From positions 1,862,501 through 1,926,500 of the forward strand of contig NC_088295.1 in assembly GCF_032854445.1 (NCBI RefSeq): 64,000 bases of DNA, in the 5' to 3' direction. Under the pieces are notes generated by a model. The model was not told where the DNA came from, did no database searches, and was given only the letters and a program-made list of their open reading frames with translations. Below, in pieces: positions 51,901 through 55,479 of the stretch; positions within the stretch are counted from its first letter, which is position 1; the number at the start of each line of letters is the position of its first letter. This DNA is from Liolophura sinensis. Lineage: Eukaryota; Mollusca; Polyplacophora; Chitonida; Chitonidae. The position numbers were made by a program, and so were the translations under genes.

Positions 51901-52765
51901 TATATCCCTCCCCTCTATAAATCACAGGTATATCCCTCCCTTCTTTGCTTTGTCCATTGCAGTTTTTAAGCAGCCTCCAGGAGTTCACTTAGAGAATGAA
52001 GTAGCAGAACATTCTTTATAAATAACAAATCAAGGAGTTGTTATCCGTACGTTATGACCAGTGCTGATAGCACAGTTGGTAGAGCATCCATTTCGGGGCA
52101 GTAGATCCGTGGTCAATCCTGAGACGCGTCACACCCAAGACCTTATAAAAGAGGAAGTTGTAGCTTCGTCTCTTGGCGTTCACCATTATGGGGATAGTGC
52201 AATAATTGGTTAACCTGAATCAGTATAATGGCTTGTGCCGGGTAGCTTACTTGCTACCGAAGCGAAGCAGCAGTAGATAAAAGAGCGATGGAAATCTGTC
52301 CTGCAGCAAGATGGCACACTACATAAACTCTAAGCACTCCTTCTTCGTTATATGACTGAAAGATTGTTAAGTTGTAAGTAGTAAGTTAAAACCTAAGCAC
52401 ACACTCAGTCTGTACGTTATGTCCTTATAGCCATATTTACATGCACCAAATCTGTATTTGTAAGGTAAGCAAATGGGTCATAAGTGTCTGGATTTCTTGA
52501 AGGAGAATCAGTCAAAAAAAAAATGAATTTATAAATGAAACTAACTGTGTATTTGACCTATTACTTGACATGATATTAAGCTGCCGTGTCAGATTTGACT
52601 GTTATTAGGGGCCCGTGCAGATTAACCTATAACCTGGGTTGTGTAGATTAGCAATGTGACATCTAGTATAAAATGATGACAGGTCATTGTATAAACTTAT
52701 CATGTGCACATGTAACTATGCTGGTTCTTTGCTTTCAGATTGATCATTTGATGAAAGGTCACTGA
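12881..52765 (+). CDS. TMF1: TMF1 (TATA element modulatory factor 1 / ARA160), whole gene
   Basis: Golgin-type Golgi coiled-coil protein. In animals it tethers retrograde vesicles through its N-terminus, and its conserved C-terminal region binds Rab6. Identity rests on the N-terminus (MSWWDTSGLTSFASNVV, then KKIDKVLDI), on LSKQQLQ..IIKKLR, LHRANAAKDSQAQE and TRPLLRQIENLQ, and on the C-terminal LEQRYN.LLQMYGEK.EE.EELKLDL. Coding exons: 12881-12983, 14427-16833, 18184-18260, 21752-21784, 27806-27909, 31580-31697, 32365-32420, 32843-32913, 33211-33307, 34204-34289, 34792-34853, 35521-35585, 35759-35915, 38507-38599, 38853-38907, 40207-40308, 40873-41065, 41475-41544, ten array exons (41614-42780), 42991-43083, 44030-44140, 47957-48115, 48314-48439, 50721-50831, 52739-52765. 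All phases chain apart from the break inside exon 2. Predicted length is about 1706 residues with every array exon and about 1535 without the nine full copies. Vertebrate TMF1 is about 1090; most of the excess is exon 2. Confidence 0.95.
13228..13410 (+). repeat. Dispersed repeat, copy 2
   Basis: Second copy of the element at 10020-10192, inside TMF1 intron 1. Both copies share ctcgccgggaggtagtccac and end at the same place, consistent with a mobile or dispersed family rather than a local tandem event. Confidence 0.85.
13413..14090. repeat. Minisatellite in TMF1 intron 1, 65-bp unit, ~10 copies
   Basis: The unit catgtcattctgtgaagaaa..tatcaacggggtgtgagtct..gttatct is repeated almost without change, differing mainly at one or two positions (gcatta/gcaata/gtatta). 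The last copy diverges. The high identity suggests recent amplification or homogenisation. Confidence 0.95.
14091..14426. other. End of TMF1 intron 1
   Basis: Unique sequence ending in a strong polypyrimidine tract (gtttttttttttcag at 14412-14426), the acceptor of exon 2. Confidence 0.7.
14427..16833 (+). CDS. TMF1: TMF1 exon 2: long acidic Ser/Thr-rich region, with a frame break
   Basis: A 2.4-kb exon between a strong acceptor and donor CAG G|gtgagt. It encodes the low-complexity region between the N-terminal motif and the coiled coil. Near its start are Trp-containing motifs (GDFWNTWLGSP, SRSWTSWGIEE); the rest is rich in Glu, Asp, Ser and Thr and is probably disordered. Within it a 36-residue unit (GGAAVQHEQSDS.LDT.ASV) is tandemly duplicated at 16107 and 16215. 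The frame inherited from exon 1 stops at TGA 15002-15004, while the frame needed for exon 3 is open from before that point to 16833. Skipping one base of the G5 run at 14994-14998 joins the two. An alternative start inside the exon is possible but would lose the conserved N-terminus. Confidence 0.88.
17043..17225 (+). repeat. Dispersed repeat of mollusc type (gaatatttcac family)
   Basis: Contains ttggtgttttacaccgtact, caagaatatttcactgatat, ccagcattatggtgggagg and catccgcaggttgctgacag. I recall such elements as very common in mollusc genomes, but cannot confirm that here. Related fragments lie at 31870-31960 and 33505-33640 (reverse orientation), 44283-44352 (forward) and 29880-30075 (reverse). 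Confidence 0.75.
17891..17970. repeat. 40-bp direct duplication
   Basis: aatgtggttaggacaggtga and the following 20 bp occur twice in a row. Each copy contains ggacag|gtgagaa, a good match to a 5' splice site, although no exon ends there. Confidence 0.85.
18184..18260 (+). CDS. TMF1: TMF1 exon 3
   Basis: 77 nt between gcttcacag and gtgggt. Completes the split codon from exon 2 and then encodes GQTMRSSHLMSEE..KNNPYETEKLLK in phase. Linker before the coiled coil. Confidence 0.85.
18450..18925. repeat. Minisatellite in intron 3, ~30-bp unit, ~14 copies
   Basis: The unit attgtgaaccgtagcacgtg + tatattacca is variable at several positions (acgtg/atgtg/acatg). Confidence 0.9.
18926..20050. other. 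Intron 3, unassigned
   Basis: No repeat array, exon or RNA gene was recognised. Confidence 0.4.
20051..21045. repeat. Minisatellite in intron 3, 47-bp unit, ~21 copies
   Basis: The unit ggtaaggaatgacgagacag + gccagggatacatgtggtat + gaggctg recurs. All three minus-strand frames stay open because the unit lacks stops there; this gives artefactual frames of up to 365 codons. Each unit contains G|GTAAGG, a donor-like hexamer on the plus strand. Confidence 0.95.
21176..21390. repeat. Minisatellite in intron 3, 33-bp unit, ~6 copies
   Basis: The unit gaaatcgttttgagaatgaa + ccctaacgatggg repeats with small changes. Confidence 0.9.
21752..21784 (+). CDS. TMF1: TMF1 exon 4: 33-nt microexon
   Basis: A 33-nt segment between acceptor tgcatgtgcag and strong donor CAG|gtgagc encodes PGTAQTKEWAQ. 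Its phase (0 to 0) fits exactly between exons 3 and 5. Since it is symmetric it could be skipped without changing frame. Support is splice-site quality and phase only, with no clear match to vertebrate TMF1. Confidence 0.55.
21785..22600. other. Intron 4, unassigned part
   Basis: AT-rich, with no exon or array recognised. Confidence 0.4.
22604..24782. repeat. 2.2-kb minisatellite in intron 4, 28-bp unit, ~77 copies
   Basis: The unit aggctagatgttcacactgt + acatacaa varies mainly at gctaga/gccaga, ctgtac/ctatac/agaatac and catac/catgc/aaac. A shortened form (gtataggtgttcacactgta) recurs at 23325, 23370, 24330 and 24570, suggesting a higher-order block copied several times. Confidence 0.97.
24783..25454. 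other. Intron 4, unassigned
   Basis: The segment near 25085-25165 (ctcaacatttacat..ttgttgtgctgg) resembles 21545-21615, a local dispersed duplication. Nothing else could be assigned. Confidence 0.5.
25455..25805. repeat. Degenerate minisatellite, ~26-bp unit (part 1)
   Basis: The unit cagcagctttgagaacatac + tgtata is variable in length. The same family resumes at 27100-27765, so other material appears to interrupt a once continuous array. Confidence 0.85.
25798..25910. mobile_element. MITE-like fragment 1
   Basis: Contains tactgtgaagtacttaattt and gcgaaaaataattccagcga. The reverse complement of 26985-27105 has the same motif types (tactgtaaagtactta..., ttccagcgaaaaata), so the two look like opposite-facing members of one AT-rich foldback family. 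No transposase is present. Confidence 0.5.
26146..26525. repeat. 50-bp minisatellite in intron 4, ~8 copies
   Basis: The unit cctatgctatcccattggct + gtgtctctcttgtatgcag + caactatgaaa is nearly invariant. Each copy contains a pyrimidine-rich tract followed by gcag, a good 3' splice-site look-alike. A related gtatgcagcaactatgaaac occurs once more at about 27754, some 45 bp before the true acceptor of exon 5. Confidence 0.95.
26526..26984. other. Intron 4, unassigned
   Basis: Unique sequence between two repeat blocks, with no supported gene. Confidence 0.4.
26985..27105. mobile_element. MITE-like fragment 2 (inverted relative to 25798-25910)
   Basis: Ends in gaaaaataagtactttacag, the reverse complement of the start of fragment 1 apart from a few changes. 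Together the two flank about 1.1 kb that includes the 50-bp array. Confidence 0.5.
27106..27765. repeat. Degenerate minisatellite, ~26-bp unit (part 2)
   Basis: Same unit as 25455-25805 (agctttgagaacatactaca), here with about 25 copies, ending 40 bp before exon 5. Confidence 0.9.
27806..27909 (+). CDS. TMF1: TMF1 exon 5: start of the coiled coil
   Basis: 104 nt, acceptor cgttgacag, donor AA|gtaagt. Encodes KMAEMAEVINARENKLVQLS then KENNDLLEANSILR. It matches the vertebrate TMF1 segment beginning the first conserved coiled-coil domain. Confidence 0.95.
27925..29822. repeat. 1.9-kb minisatellite in intron 5, 50-bp unit, ~38 copies
   Basis: The unit tgatagcataccagtgtata + gctatggtgttacgatgttt + cctgcagagc begins about 20 bp after the exon 5 donor. 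Each copy carries tttcctgcag, a weak acceptor-like motif. Copies differ mainly at agctg/aactg/aaatg and tacg/taca/tatg. Confidence 0.97.
29880..30075 (-). repeat. Dispersed mollusc-type repeat, reverse orientation
   Basis: The minus strand reads gctgtactcaagaatatgtc and later ggcagagcccatggaagaac, similar in order and motif to 17043-17225 but diverged. Confidence 0.55.
30240..31085. repeat. Minisatellite in intron 5, ~43-bp unit, ~19 copies
   Basis: The unit ttacccaacaccacatgtac + aaatggcttttttgtgtgtg + tga varies in T-run length, with several internal deletions. Confidence 0.95.
31170..31436. repeat. 51-bp minisatellite, ~4-5 copies
   Basis: The unit gtgatgtgttttgatcgtat + tttgatcgatgattacattt + taatcatctgt repeats. 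Confidence 0.9.
31580..31697 (+). CDS. TMF1: TMF1 exon 6
   Basis: 118 nt, acceptor atgtatag, donor AAG|gtgagt. Encodes NQLKQSEEAHELEMEDVNAL then TEEFTQRLGEAERKLQISLK. The EFTQR.xEAE motif is conserved in TMF1. Confidence 0.95.
31870..31960 (-). repeat. Dispersed mollusc-type repeat fragment
   Basis: gggaaggtcttccagcaacc and tacggatggtcaatgg match the reverse complement of 17130-17215. Confidence 0.65.
32365..32420 (+). CDS. TMF1: TMF1 exon 7
   Basis: 56 nt, acceptor ccattacag, donor AA|gtaagt. Encodes EKESLKKQLEITQVEMVK(K), coiled coil. Confidence 0.93.
32843..32913 (+). CDS. TMF1: TMF1 exon 8
   Basis: 71 nt, acceptor gttcttccag, donor G|gtaagt. Encodes GDTSKFQKMMAEKDEQIQEL then LAEG. The KDEQI..L..EGE motif is conserved. 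Confidence 0.95.
33211..33307 (+). CDS. TMF1: TMF1 exon 9
   Basis: 97 nt, acceptor ctgtttgtag, donor AA|gtgagt. Encodes EKLSKQQLQGSTIIKKLRSK then EKETEQLVKSQ. One of the best-conserved TMF1 blocks. Confidence 0.97.
33505..33640 (-). repeat. Dispersed mollusc-type repeat fragment
   Basis: gggaaggtgtgtcagcaaac through gtgaaatattcttgagttca matches the reverse complement of the element at 17043-17225, diverged. Confidence 0.6.
33640..34195. repeat. Two abutting minisatellites upstream of exon 10
   Basis: 33640-33880 is a GC-rich, irregular array (gcgcagcgctgcattg, cgtgacggtg). 33880-34195 is a cleaner 35-bp array (gacagtttggtacagataac + attgcattcagttgt, ~9 copies). The second unit contains ggtacag|ata and ends only 10 bp before the true exon 10 acceptor ttattacag|ACA. 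Confidence 0.92.
34204..34289 (+). CDS. TMF1: TMF1 exon 10
   Basis: 86 nt, acceptor gattattacag, donor G|gtgaaa. Encodes QKLEAQSSELQHLKLVLDSK then EDMEKKQT, coiled coil. Confidence 0.93.
34792..34853 (+). CDS. TMF1: TMF1 exon 11
   Basis: 62 nt, acceptor cattttccag, donor AAG|gtttgt. Encodes DAISQLNNAVQRQEKEIARL K. RQEKE matches the family. Confidence 0.93.
34970..35112. repeat. Two-copy direct repeat, ~66 bp
   Basis: ctggtcacacaccttcattg and ctggtcacgcaccttcattg head two copies ending near gggacagcaaac/aggacagcaaac. Confidence 0.85.
35521..35585 (+). CDS. TMF1: TMF1 exon 12
   Basis: 65 nt, acceptor cgttgttgtag, donor AA|gtaagt. Encodes AELDDNQEKIRGMQTALDTS Y(K), matching the conserved ALDSAYKEL region. 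Confidence 0.95.
35759..35915 (+). CDS. TMF1: TMF1 exon 13
   Basis: 157 nt, acceptor gtgtctatcag, donor CAG|gtggtt. Encodes EIAELHRANAAKDSQAQEVA followed by a long helical stretch ending KEGLIMQ. The HKANAAKDSEAQE-type motif is diagnostic for TMF1. Confidence 0.97.
35916..36419. other. Intron 13, unassigned part
   Basis: Unique sequence with no supported feature. Confidence 0.4.
36420..36766 (+). mobile_element. tRNA-derived SINE, full-length copy in intron 13
   Basis: The head resembles a tRNA: A box tagcacatttggtagagcat, anticodon-loop-like ttcggga, B box ggtcaatcc. The body of about 270 bp contains aaaagaggaagttgtggctt and cagtataatggcttgggcgg. The tail is gactgaaaaattgttgagca..gttaaacccc and ends in a (tcac)n run. 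A 5'-truncated copy is at 38056-38366, a diverged near-full copy at 52070-52415, and 3' fragments at 11505-11560 and 55200-55255. No partner LINE was seen. Confidence 0.85.
36767..38055. other. Intron 13, unassigned
   Basis: AT-rich unique sequence, no exon or RNA gene recognised. Confidence 0.4.
38056..38366 (+). mobile_element. Same SINE family, tRNA head truncated
   Basis: Starts at gtgtccgcttcgggagtagt, then follows the same body (cagtataatggcttgggcag) and tail (gactgaaaaattgttaagtg) as 36420-36766, about 85-90% alike by eye. Confidence 0.85.
38507..38599 (+). CDS. TMF1: TMF1 exon 14
   Basis: 93 nt, phase 0 to 0, acceptor cttgttggcag, donor CAG|gtaata. Encodes IEDLRISLSRMEKEHGRRED then MLRQEISDLQQ. 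Corresponds to VGDLRLALQRTEQ..ARKEDYLRHEI in vertebrates. Confidence 0.96.
38853..38907 (+). CDS. TMF1: TMF1 exon 15
   Basis: 55 nt, acceptor ttgtattcag, donor CCTCAG|gtatgg. Encodes RLQEDEARNQELTQSVTS. This donor is the seed of the following minisatellite. Confidence 0.96.
38897..39480 (+). repeat. Minisatellite made of the exon 15 donor junction, ~37-bp unit, ~15 copies
   Basis: The first unit overlaps the end of exon 15 (acctcag|gtatggtgtaattg). Every later unit repeats tactcag|gtatggtgtaattg followed by tgtcactagggggccg. Each unit therefore carries a CAG|GTATGG sequence like the real donor, giving about 15 candidate 5' splice sites in a row. Confidence 0.93.
39481..39971. other. Intron 15, unassigned
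   Basis: Unique sequence, no feature supported. Confidence 0.4.
39972..40105. repeat. Short minisatellite, ~17-bp unit, ~8 copies
   Basis: The unit ggggctgtctccacgtg alternates with gctatctcc variants. It is in intron 15. Confidence 0.9.
40207..40308 (+). CDS. TMF1: TMF1 exon 16
   Basis: 102 nt, acceptor cactccacag, donor G|gtaagg. Encodes ATRPLLRQIENLQSTYMAQS then SSWETVEKNITERL. The TRPLLRQIENLQ..SSWE.LEKN..RL block is diagnostic for TMF1. Confidence 0.97.
40310..40745 (+). repeat. Tandem copies of the 3' part of exon 16 with its donor
   Basis: About five units of 80-95 bp follow exon 16. Each repeats cagctcatgggaaac..gtgg, agaaaaacatcacagagagg and ctag|gtaagg (or gtgagg). The last ~55 nt of exon 16 and its 5' splice site have thus been copied into the intron, but no acceptor is visible in front of the copies. 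Their coding frame is preserved in the exon-like part. Confidence 0.92.
40873..41065 (+). CDS. TMF1: TMF1 exon 17
   Basis: 193 nt, acceptor tttgtggcag, donor AA|gtaaga. Encodes EAQMHLAMATEKERVASEKV onward to KTKVEMLEDGKN. Matches the vertebrate segment ending ESEKNRLCKLEDENN. Confidence 0.96.
41475..41544 (+). CDS. TMF1: TMF1 exon 18: parent of the exon array
   Basis: 70 nt, acceptor cttctctcag, donor AAG|gtaagt. Encodes (N)ERAQIETIQQSLSQEISEL KREK, the place of ..VRTLEETRKEK in vertebrate TMF1. It enters in phase 2 and leaves in phase 0. The inner sequence gtgcacag|ATCGAG corresponds to the acceptor of each downstream copy. Confidence 0.95.
41614..42780 (+). CDS. TMF1: Array of ten tandem symmetric microexons (TMF1 exons 19-28)
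   Basis: Nine 57-nt exons: 41614-41670, 41740-41796, 41866-41922, 41992-42048, 42118-42174, 42244-42300, 42370-42426, 42496-42552, 42622-42678. A shortened tenth of 33 nt is at 42748-42780 (IEAISELKRQE). Period is 126 bp and every intervening intron is exactly 69 nt. Each exon has acceptor catgtacag (catgcacag in the last) and donor gtaagt. Copies 1, 2, 6, 7, 8 and 9 encode IEAIQQSLSQEISELKREK; copy 3 has EV for EI, copy 4 EV for EA, copy 5 both. All are phase 0 to 0, so any number can be included in frame. Retaining a 69-nt intron would hit an in-frame TGA after QLYL. Whether all, some or one copy is used cannot be told from DNA. Confidence 0.85.
42991..43083 (+). CDS. TMF1: TMF1 exon 29
   Basis: 93 nt, phase 0 to 0, acceptor ctgaatacag, donor AAG|gtttgt. 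Encodes MLLENQLEMVKTKTENEKKK then VALLQEQLKEK, matching TLLNSQLEMERMKVE..KKA in vertebrates. This places the array inside the conserved coiled coil. Confidence 0.96.
43288..43432. repeat. Minisatellite in intron 29, ~25-bp unit, ~6 copies
   Basis: The unit gcactcaagtttcctccacc + caa is pyrimidine-rich with variable spacing. Confidence 0.9.
43433..44029. other. Intron 29, remainder
   Basis: Unique sequence, then an imperfect atatatctctctatgatata microsatellite at 43855-43965, then the exon 30 acceptor. Confidence 0.6.
44030..44140 (+). CDS. TMF1: TMF1 exon 30: Ser/Pro-rich linker
   Basis: 111 nt, phase 0 to 0, acceptor gactgtcag, donor CAG|gtaagg. Encodes EKERPRSRGTPSPAQLNRQE then SIPSIPDPLTQLPAFTQ. 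Corresponds to the EKERKPFS..linker before the C-terminal domain. Confidence 0.94.
44141..46037. other. Intron 30, first part
   Basis: Holds a dispersed mollusc-type repeat fragment (44283-44352: gctgtactccagaatatttc, ggcagggaaactggaaacca) and the tRNA-like relic at 44905-44973. The rest is unassigned. The U2 promoter should lie just before 46038; aacccctgtgctggtacacg at 45978-45997 is in the right place for a proximal sequence element, but the motif is unproven. Confidence 0.45.
44905..44973 (-). other. tRNA-like relic (degenerate tRNA or SINE head)
   Basis: The minus strand has an A-box-like cagctcagttggtacagc and a B-box-like gagttctaatctc at tRNA spacing, but the anticodon arm and acceptor stem do not pair properly. 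Probably a tRNA pseudogene or the head of an old SINE. Confidence 0.5.
46038..46224 (+). ncRNA. U2: U2 spliceosomal snRNA, intact
   Basis: A full-length U2 of 187 nt. The 5' end ATCGCTTCTCGGCCTTTTGG is canonical. GATCAAAGTGTAGTATCTG (46062-46080) holds the branch-site recognition sequence GTAGTA, with the AAAG form typical of invertebrates. Stem-loop IIa (cttatcag..ctgata) and IIb (cctccattggagg) are present. The Sm site is gatttttgg at 46137-46145. The 3' domain gcctggtattgcagtacctc forms stem-loop IV. All conserved blocks are uninterrupted. It lies in TMF1 intron 30, same strand. Confidence 0.96.
46240..46248 (+). promoter_or_regulatory. 3' box-like motif downstream of U2
   Basis: aaaaccaga, 16 nt after the U2 3' end, fits the AAARNNAGA part of the snRNA 3'-end processing box. 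It supports a functional Pol II snRNA gene rather than a retrotransposed pseudogene; no A-tail follows. Confidence 0.5.
46530..46713. repeat. 60-bp direct repeat, 3 copies
   Basis: The unit gtaaattatcagctgtctgt + acttcagtacttagccaaat + tcatccaccttttcacatat is nearly identical across copies. Confidence 0.93.
46714..47204. other. Intron 30, unassigned
   Basis: Unique sequence with a T/G-rich tract near 46975-47010. Confidence 0.4.
47205..47865. repeat. Minisatellite upstream of exon 31, composite ~62/85-bp units
   Basis: Units share ttatgttgagacgtttgttg, tgtaccatgacaaaactgaa and agtaaataccctgggatatg. Some carry an extra aagctaaataccctgggata. Both strands show artefactual open frames. It ends about 90 bp before exon 31. 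Confidence 0.93.
47957..48115 (+). CDS. TMF1: TMF1 exon 31: start of the C-terminal region
   Basis: 159 nt, phase 0 to 0, acceptor ttcttgccag, donor CAG|gtaagg. Encodes DELVERSLMMTPHSPNGNKM onward to LLESLTSQLKQREGEITQLQ. The SQLK.REGEITQLQ motif opens the conserved TMF1 C-terminal region. Confidence 0.96.
48314..48439 (+). CDS. TMF1: TMF1 exon 32
   Basis: 126 nt, phase 0 to 0, acceptor ctttgccag, donor GCG|gtatgt. Encodes SEIEGLERTRESMARELVNL then STQNDDLKDQIEGLPQLEAK HA. Part of the C-terminal domain. Confidence 0.96.
48715..50610. repeat. 1.9-kb minisatellite in intron 32, ~47-bp unit, ~40 copies
   Basis: The unit gttacatgagttagtccagt + gcatgtcacctgcatttgat + caggtgt is quite variable (catg/tgtg/cgtg, gatcagg/ggtcagg). 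Most units contain tcag|gtgtg, resembling a splice junction, although the exon 32 donor itself is gcg|gtatgt. Confidence 0.96.
50721..50831 (+). CDS. TMF1: TMF1 exon 33: conserved C-terminal block
   Basis: 111 nt, phase 0 to 0, acceptor tattggcag, donor TCACAG|gtatat. Encodes DLEQRYNALLQMYGEKVEET then EELKLDLQDVKELYKSQ. This LEQRYN.LLQMYGEK block is the best-conserved TMF1 signature, in the region reported to bind Rab6. Confidence 0.97.
50812..51950 (+). repeat. Minisatellite made of the exon 33 donor junction, ~27-bp unit, ~40 copies
   Basis: The unit ctctacaaatcacag|gtata + tccctcccc repeats the last 15 nt of exon 33, its 5' splice site and about 12 nt of intron. The first unit is the real exon end. 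Roughly 40 potential donors follow. Reading on from exon 33 without splicing stays open to 51755 (VYPSPLQIT-type repeats), so use of later donors would not always truncate the protein. Confidence 0.95.
52070..52415 (+). mobile_element. Same SINE family, diverged copy in intron 33
   Basis: tRNA-like head gctgatagcacagttggtag, agcatccatttcgggg, ggtcaatcc; body aaaagaggaagttgtagctt and cagtataatggcttgtgccg; tail gactgaaagattgttaag. More diverged than the other copies. Confidence 0.82.
52739..52765 (+). CDS. TMF1: TMF1 last coding exon (exon 34)
   Basis: Acceptor ctttgctttcag, then ATT GAT CAT TTG ATG AAA GGT CAC TGA, giving IDHLMKGH and stop. Vertebrate TMF1 ends similarly shortly after the IDELL motif. 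Confidence 0.95.
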   Translation: MDHLMKGH

Positions 52766-53770
52766 CAGTAACTGTTGGACTTCTCACAGTTATCTCCCCT
52801 TACATGTTCAATGTCCCCCCAATCTTGGCAGTGGTGCAGCAGAGTTTTGAAATCCTACAGGATACCCTGGCATTTGACAGGCAATTCCAGGTCATGCACA
52901 AACTGACGCGTTGATGTAAAATTTGGCAGAGGTTTTAAAGCGTGTGCATGGTGTGAGTTGTGATGAAGCTGTTTGCTGAGAATATGGCCTGTGACACTTG
53001 ATTTGTTTGTAAACTTGAGGGAGTTACCTGAGCTAGGGACATATTCAGGTTATTCTTTAGGGTACATTCTGAACTGTACTTCTGAACGGAGCATGGTGTA
53101 AACAGTGATTTGTATAGATGTGATGTAAATAAGTTGCTGTGTGGGGTAGCACAACCTTCTTTATAGTTGCAGGGCTCCATTCTGTGATACACGTACCTAC
53201 AACCTATCACATTTTCAGGTGTTGTAGTGATCATTACCATTTGTGATATTTAACACATTTTGCACATATTCACAGTCCATGACTGAAACATTGAAATAGG
53301 CCATATATGTGAAGGGTGTGGCCAGCTACAAGAATTCATCTTTTATTCTTCGTCTTGTCATATGCTTTATATGCACCTGTGGTACACAACTATTTGGGGA
53401 GAGGGGTGCGACTTGGAGGGGACGAAAACCTTACCTTTAGGGACAGGAAATGCTGCCAGGTAGATTACTTGAGAAATAGCAGGGCAAACTTCAGTAACAC
53501 TGTTTACCTATTTTTTGGGTGGGTGGCCTTAACCACATCCACATCAGTCCGGAACCTGCTATGAAGTCTATTACTCTAATCTGCAGGAATGATTTATCAT
53601 TAGAAAGCTAATTAATAAATCATTTCATGCCAAACCTCTGAAGAAAATTGTAAATGTGGTGAACCAGAAGATGGGGAGGTTGGTATGCAAATATATGTAC
53701 TATTGGACTAAAATTGTACCCTGTGGGATTAAATTATTTTATTGAATAAAATGCCATGGTTAAAAAACAT
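52766..53770 (+). other. TMF1: TMF1 3' untranslated region with poly(A) signal
   Basis: Unique AT-rich sequence following the stop codon. AATAAA at 53745-53750 (ttgaataaaatgcc) is the first good poly(A) signal, giving a 3' UTR of about 1 kb. The end point is inferred. Confidence 0.6.
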
Positions 53771-54599
53771 CTGATATTGTCTGTTCTATGTGTATATACT
53801 AACCTCTGTAATTGAGGATTTACACATTGATTCTAGCATTTAGAAAATGCTAGGACAATATCATTATTAGCTAGCCAGTATAAAGTACAAGCATAGTACA
53901 TATCGTACACTGAGCATTGATGTCCAATACTAGAGAAAGCAATGTTTAACAACGTGTTAGGGGTGGTATCTTTAAAAGTACTGCAGATATTGAGATCAGG
54001 GTGTGCACACATGTAGAGCACAACAGCACAACAGGGGGATATTCCATCGTTAATTGTATGTGTGCATATTTAGTACTGTAATTATTGAATTACTGACTTA
54101 GTGTATTGTGTTTAAGAATCAGTGTTAAAGTGTTAGGGGTGGAATCTCAAAAAGTCTGGCCTGTTTTGAGCTCAGAATAGCATGAGGGGAATATATAAGA
54201 ATGTGTGCGCTGAATTCAGACTGTACTCCAGCAGCAATGCTCCTGCCTATTTATTTTTAAGACCATCTACTGTATAAATACCTGAAGCTACCTGATTTCA
54301 TGAATATCAAAGGCCTGGTCACTGGTTTACAAAATTTTTGGGGGTGGGGGGGCAACTTTTATTGTAAATCATGTCAACTTTTAACATAAAAAAGATGGTA
54401 TTTCCAGAAATTAGGTGGTTTGATTCATGAAACTGACCCAAGAGGTGTAAAGGGTACCTGAAGAGATGGGGTGGTTTCCATGAGGTGTTTAAAGATGGGT
54501 GTTGGTTGCCTGAGGTGTAAAAGGTGTGTGCAGATGTGTGGTGGTTTCCTTGAGGTGTAAACAGTGCCTACAGATGTGTGATGGTTTCCTTGAGGTGTA
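53771..54599. other. Tail-to-tail intergenic sequence
   Basis: No gene was supported. The later part has loosely repeated tgaggtgtaaagggtg elements near 54430-54620 that grade into the 60-bp array. Confidence 0.45.
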
Positions 54600-55195
54600 A
54601 AGGGTGCCTACAGGTGTGGTTTCCTCTGATGCCCGATGCCATGTCTACTGCAGGATCTCTACACTGTATAGAGGTGTGGTTTCCTCTGATGCCTGATGTG
54701 ACACCTCAGGATCACTACACTGTATAGAGGTGTGGTTTCCTCTGATGCCTGATGTCACGTTTACTGCAGGATCACTACACTGTATAGAGGTGTGGTTTCC
54801 TCTGATGTCACACTTACTTCAGGATCACTACACTGTATAGAGGTGTGGTTTCCTCTGATGCCTGATGTCACATTCACTGCAGGATCACTACACTGTGTAG
54901 AGTTGTGGTTTCCTCTGATGCCTGATGTCACGTTTACTGCAGGGTCACTACACTGTATAGAGTTGTGGTTTCCTCTGATGCCTGATGTCACGTTTACTGC
55001 AGGATCACTAAACTGTATAGTGGCGTGGTTTCCTCTGATGCCTGATGTCACACTTACTTCAGGATCACTAAACTGTATACAGGTGTGGTTTCCTCTGATG
55101 CCTGATGTCACACTTACTTCAGGATCACTAAACTGTATACAGGTGTGGTTTCCTCTGATGCCTGTTTCTTGTCTTCTGCAGGATAACTACACTGT
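54600..55195. repeat. 60-bp minisatellite between the two genes, ~10 copies
   Basis: The unit gaggtgtggtttcctctgat + gcctgatgtcacacttactt + caggatcactacactgtata repeats. On the plus strand cacttacttcag|gatc and tttactgcag|gatc resemble 3' splice sites. Both strands stay open over long stretches as a by-product. Confidence 0.95.
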
Positions 55196-55199
55196 ACAG

Positions 55200-55255
55200 A
55201 GGAGTGAGTGCTTGGGGTTTAACGCCGTACTCAACAATTTTTCAGTCATATGACG
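55200..55255 (-). repeat. SINE 3'-end fragment
   Basis: The minus strand reads catatgactgaaaaattgtt then gagtacggcgttaaacccc, the tail of the family at 36420-36766. Confidence 0.8.
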
Positions 55256-55479
55256 ACGACTGTACAGAGGTGTGGTTCTCTCTGATGCCTGGTGTCTTTG
55301 GTTACTACCTGATCACCACACTGTATATCATTAGTTTTAACTTTACCACTGTCTTTTAGCCGAATAGACTTCTTCCCGCAGGTTTTCAATCACCAAGATT
55401 CCACACCAACTTAAGTGTTTTTTACTGAATAAACAAACCAAACAGCAAGACAGAACAAATTTCCATACTTGATGTGCAT

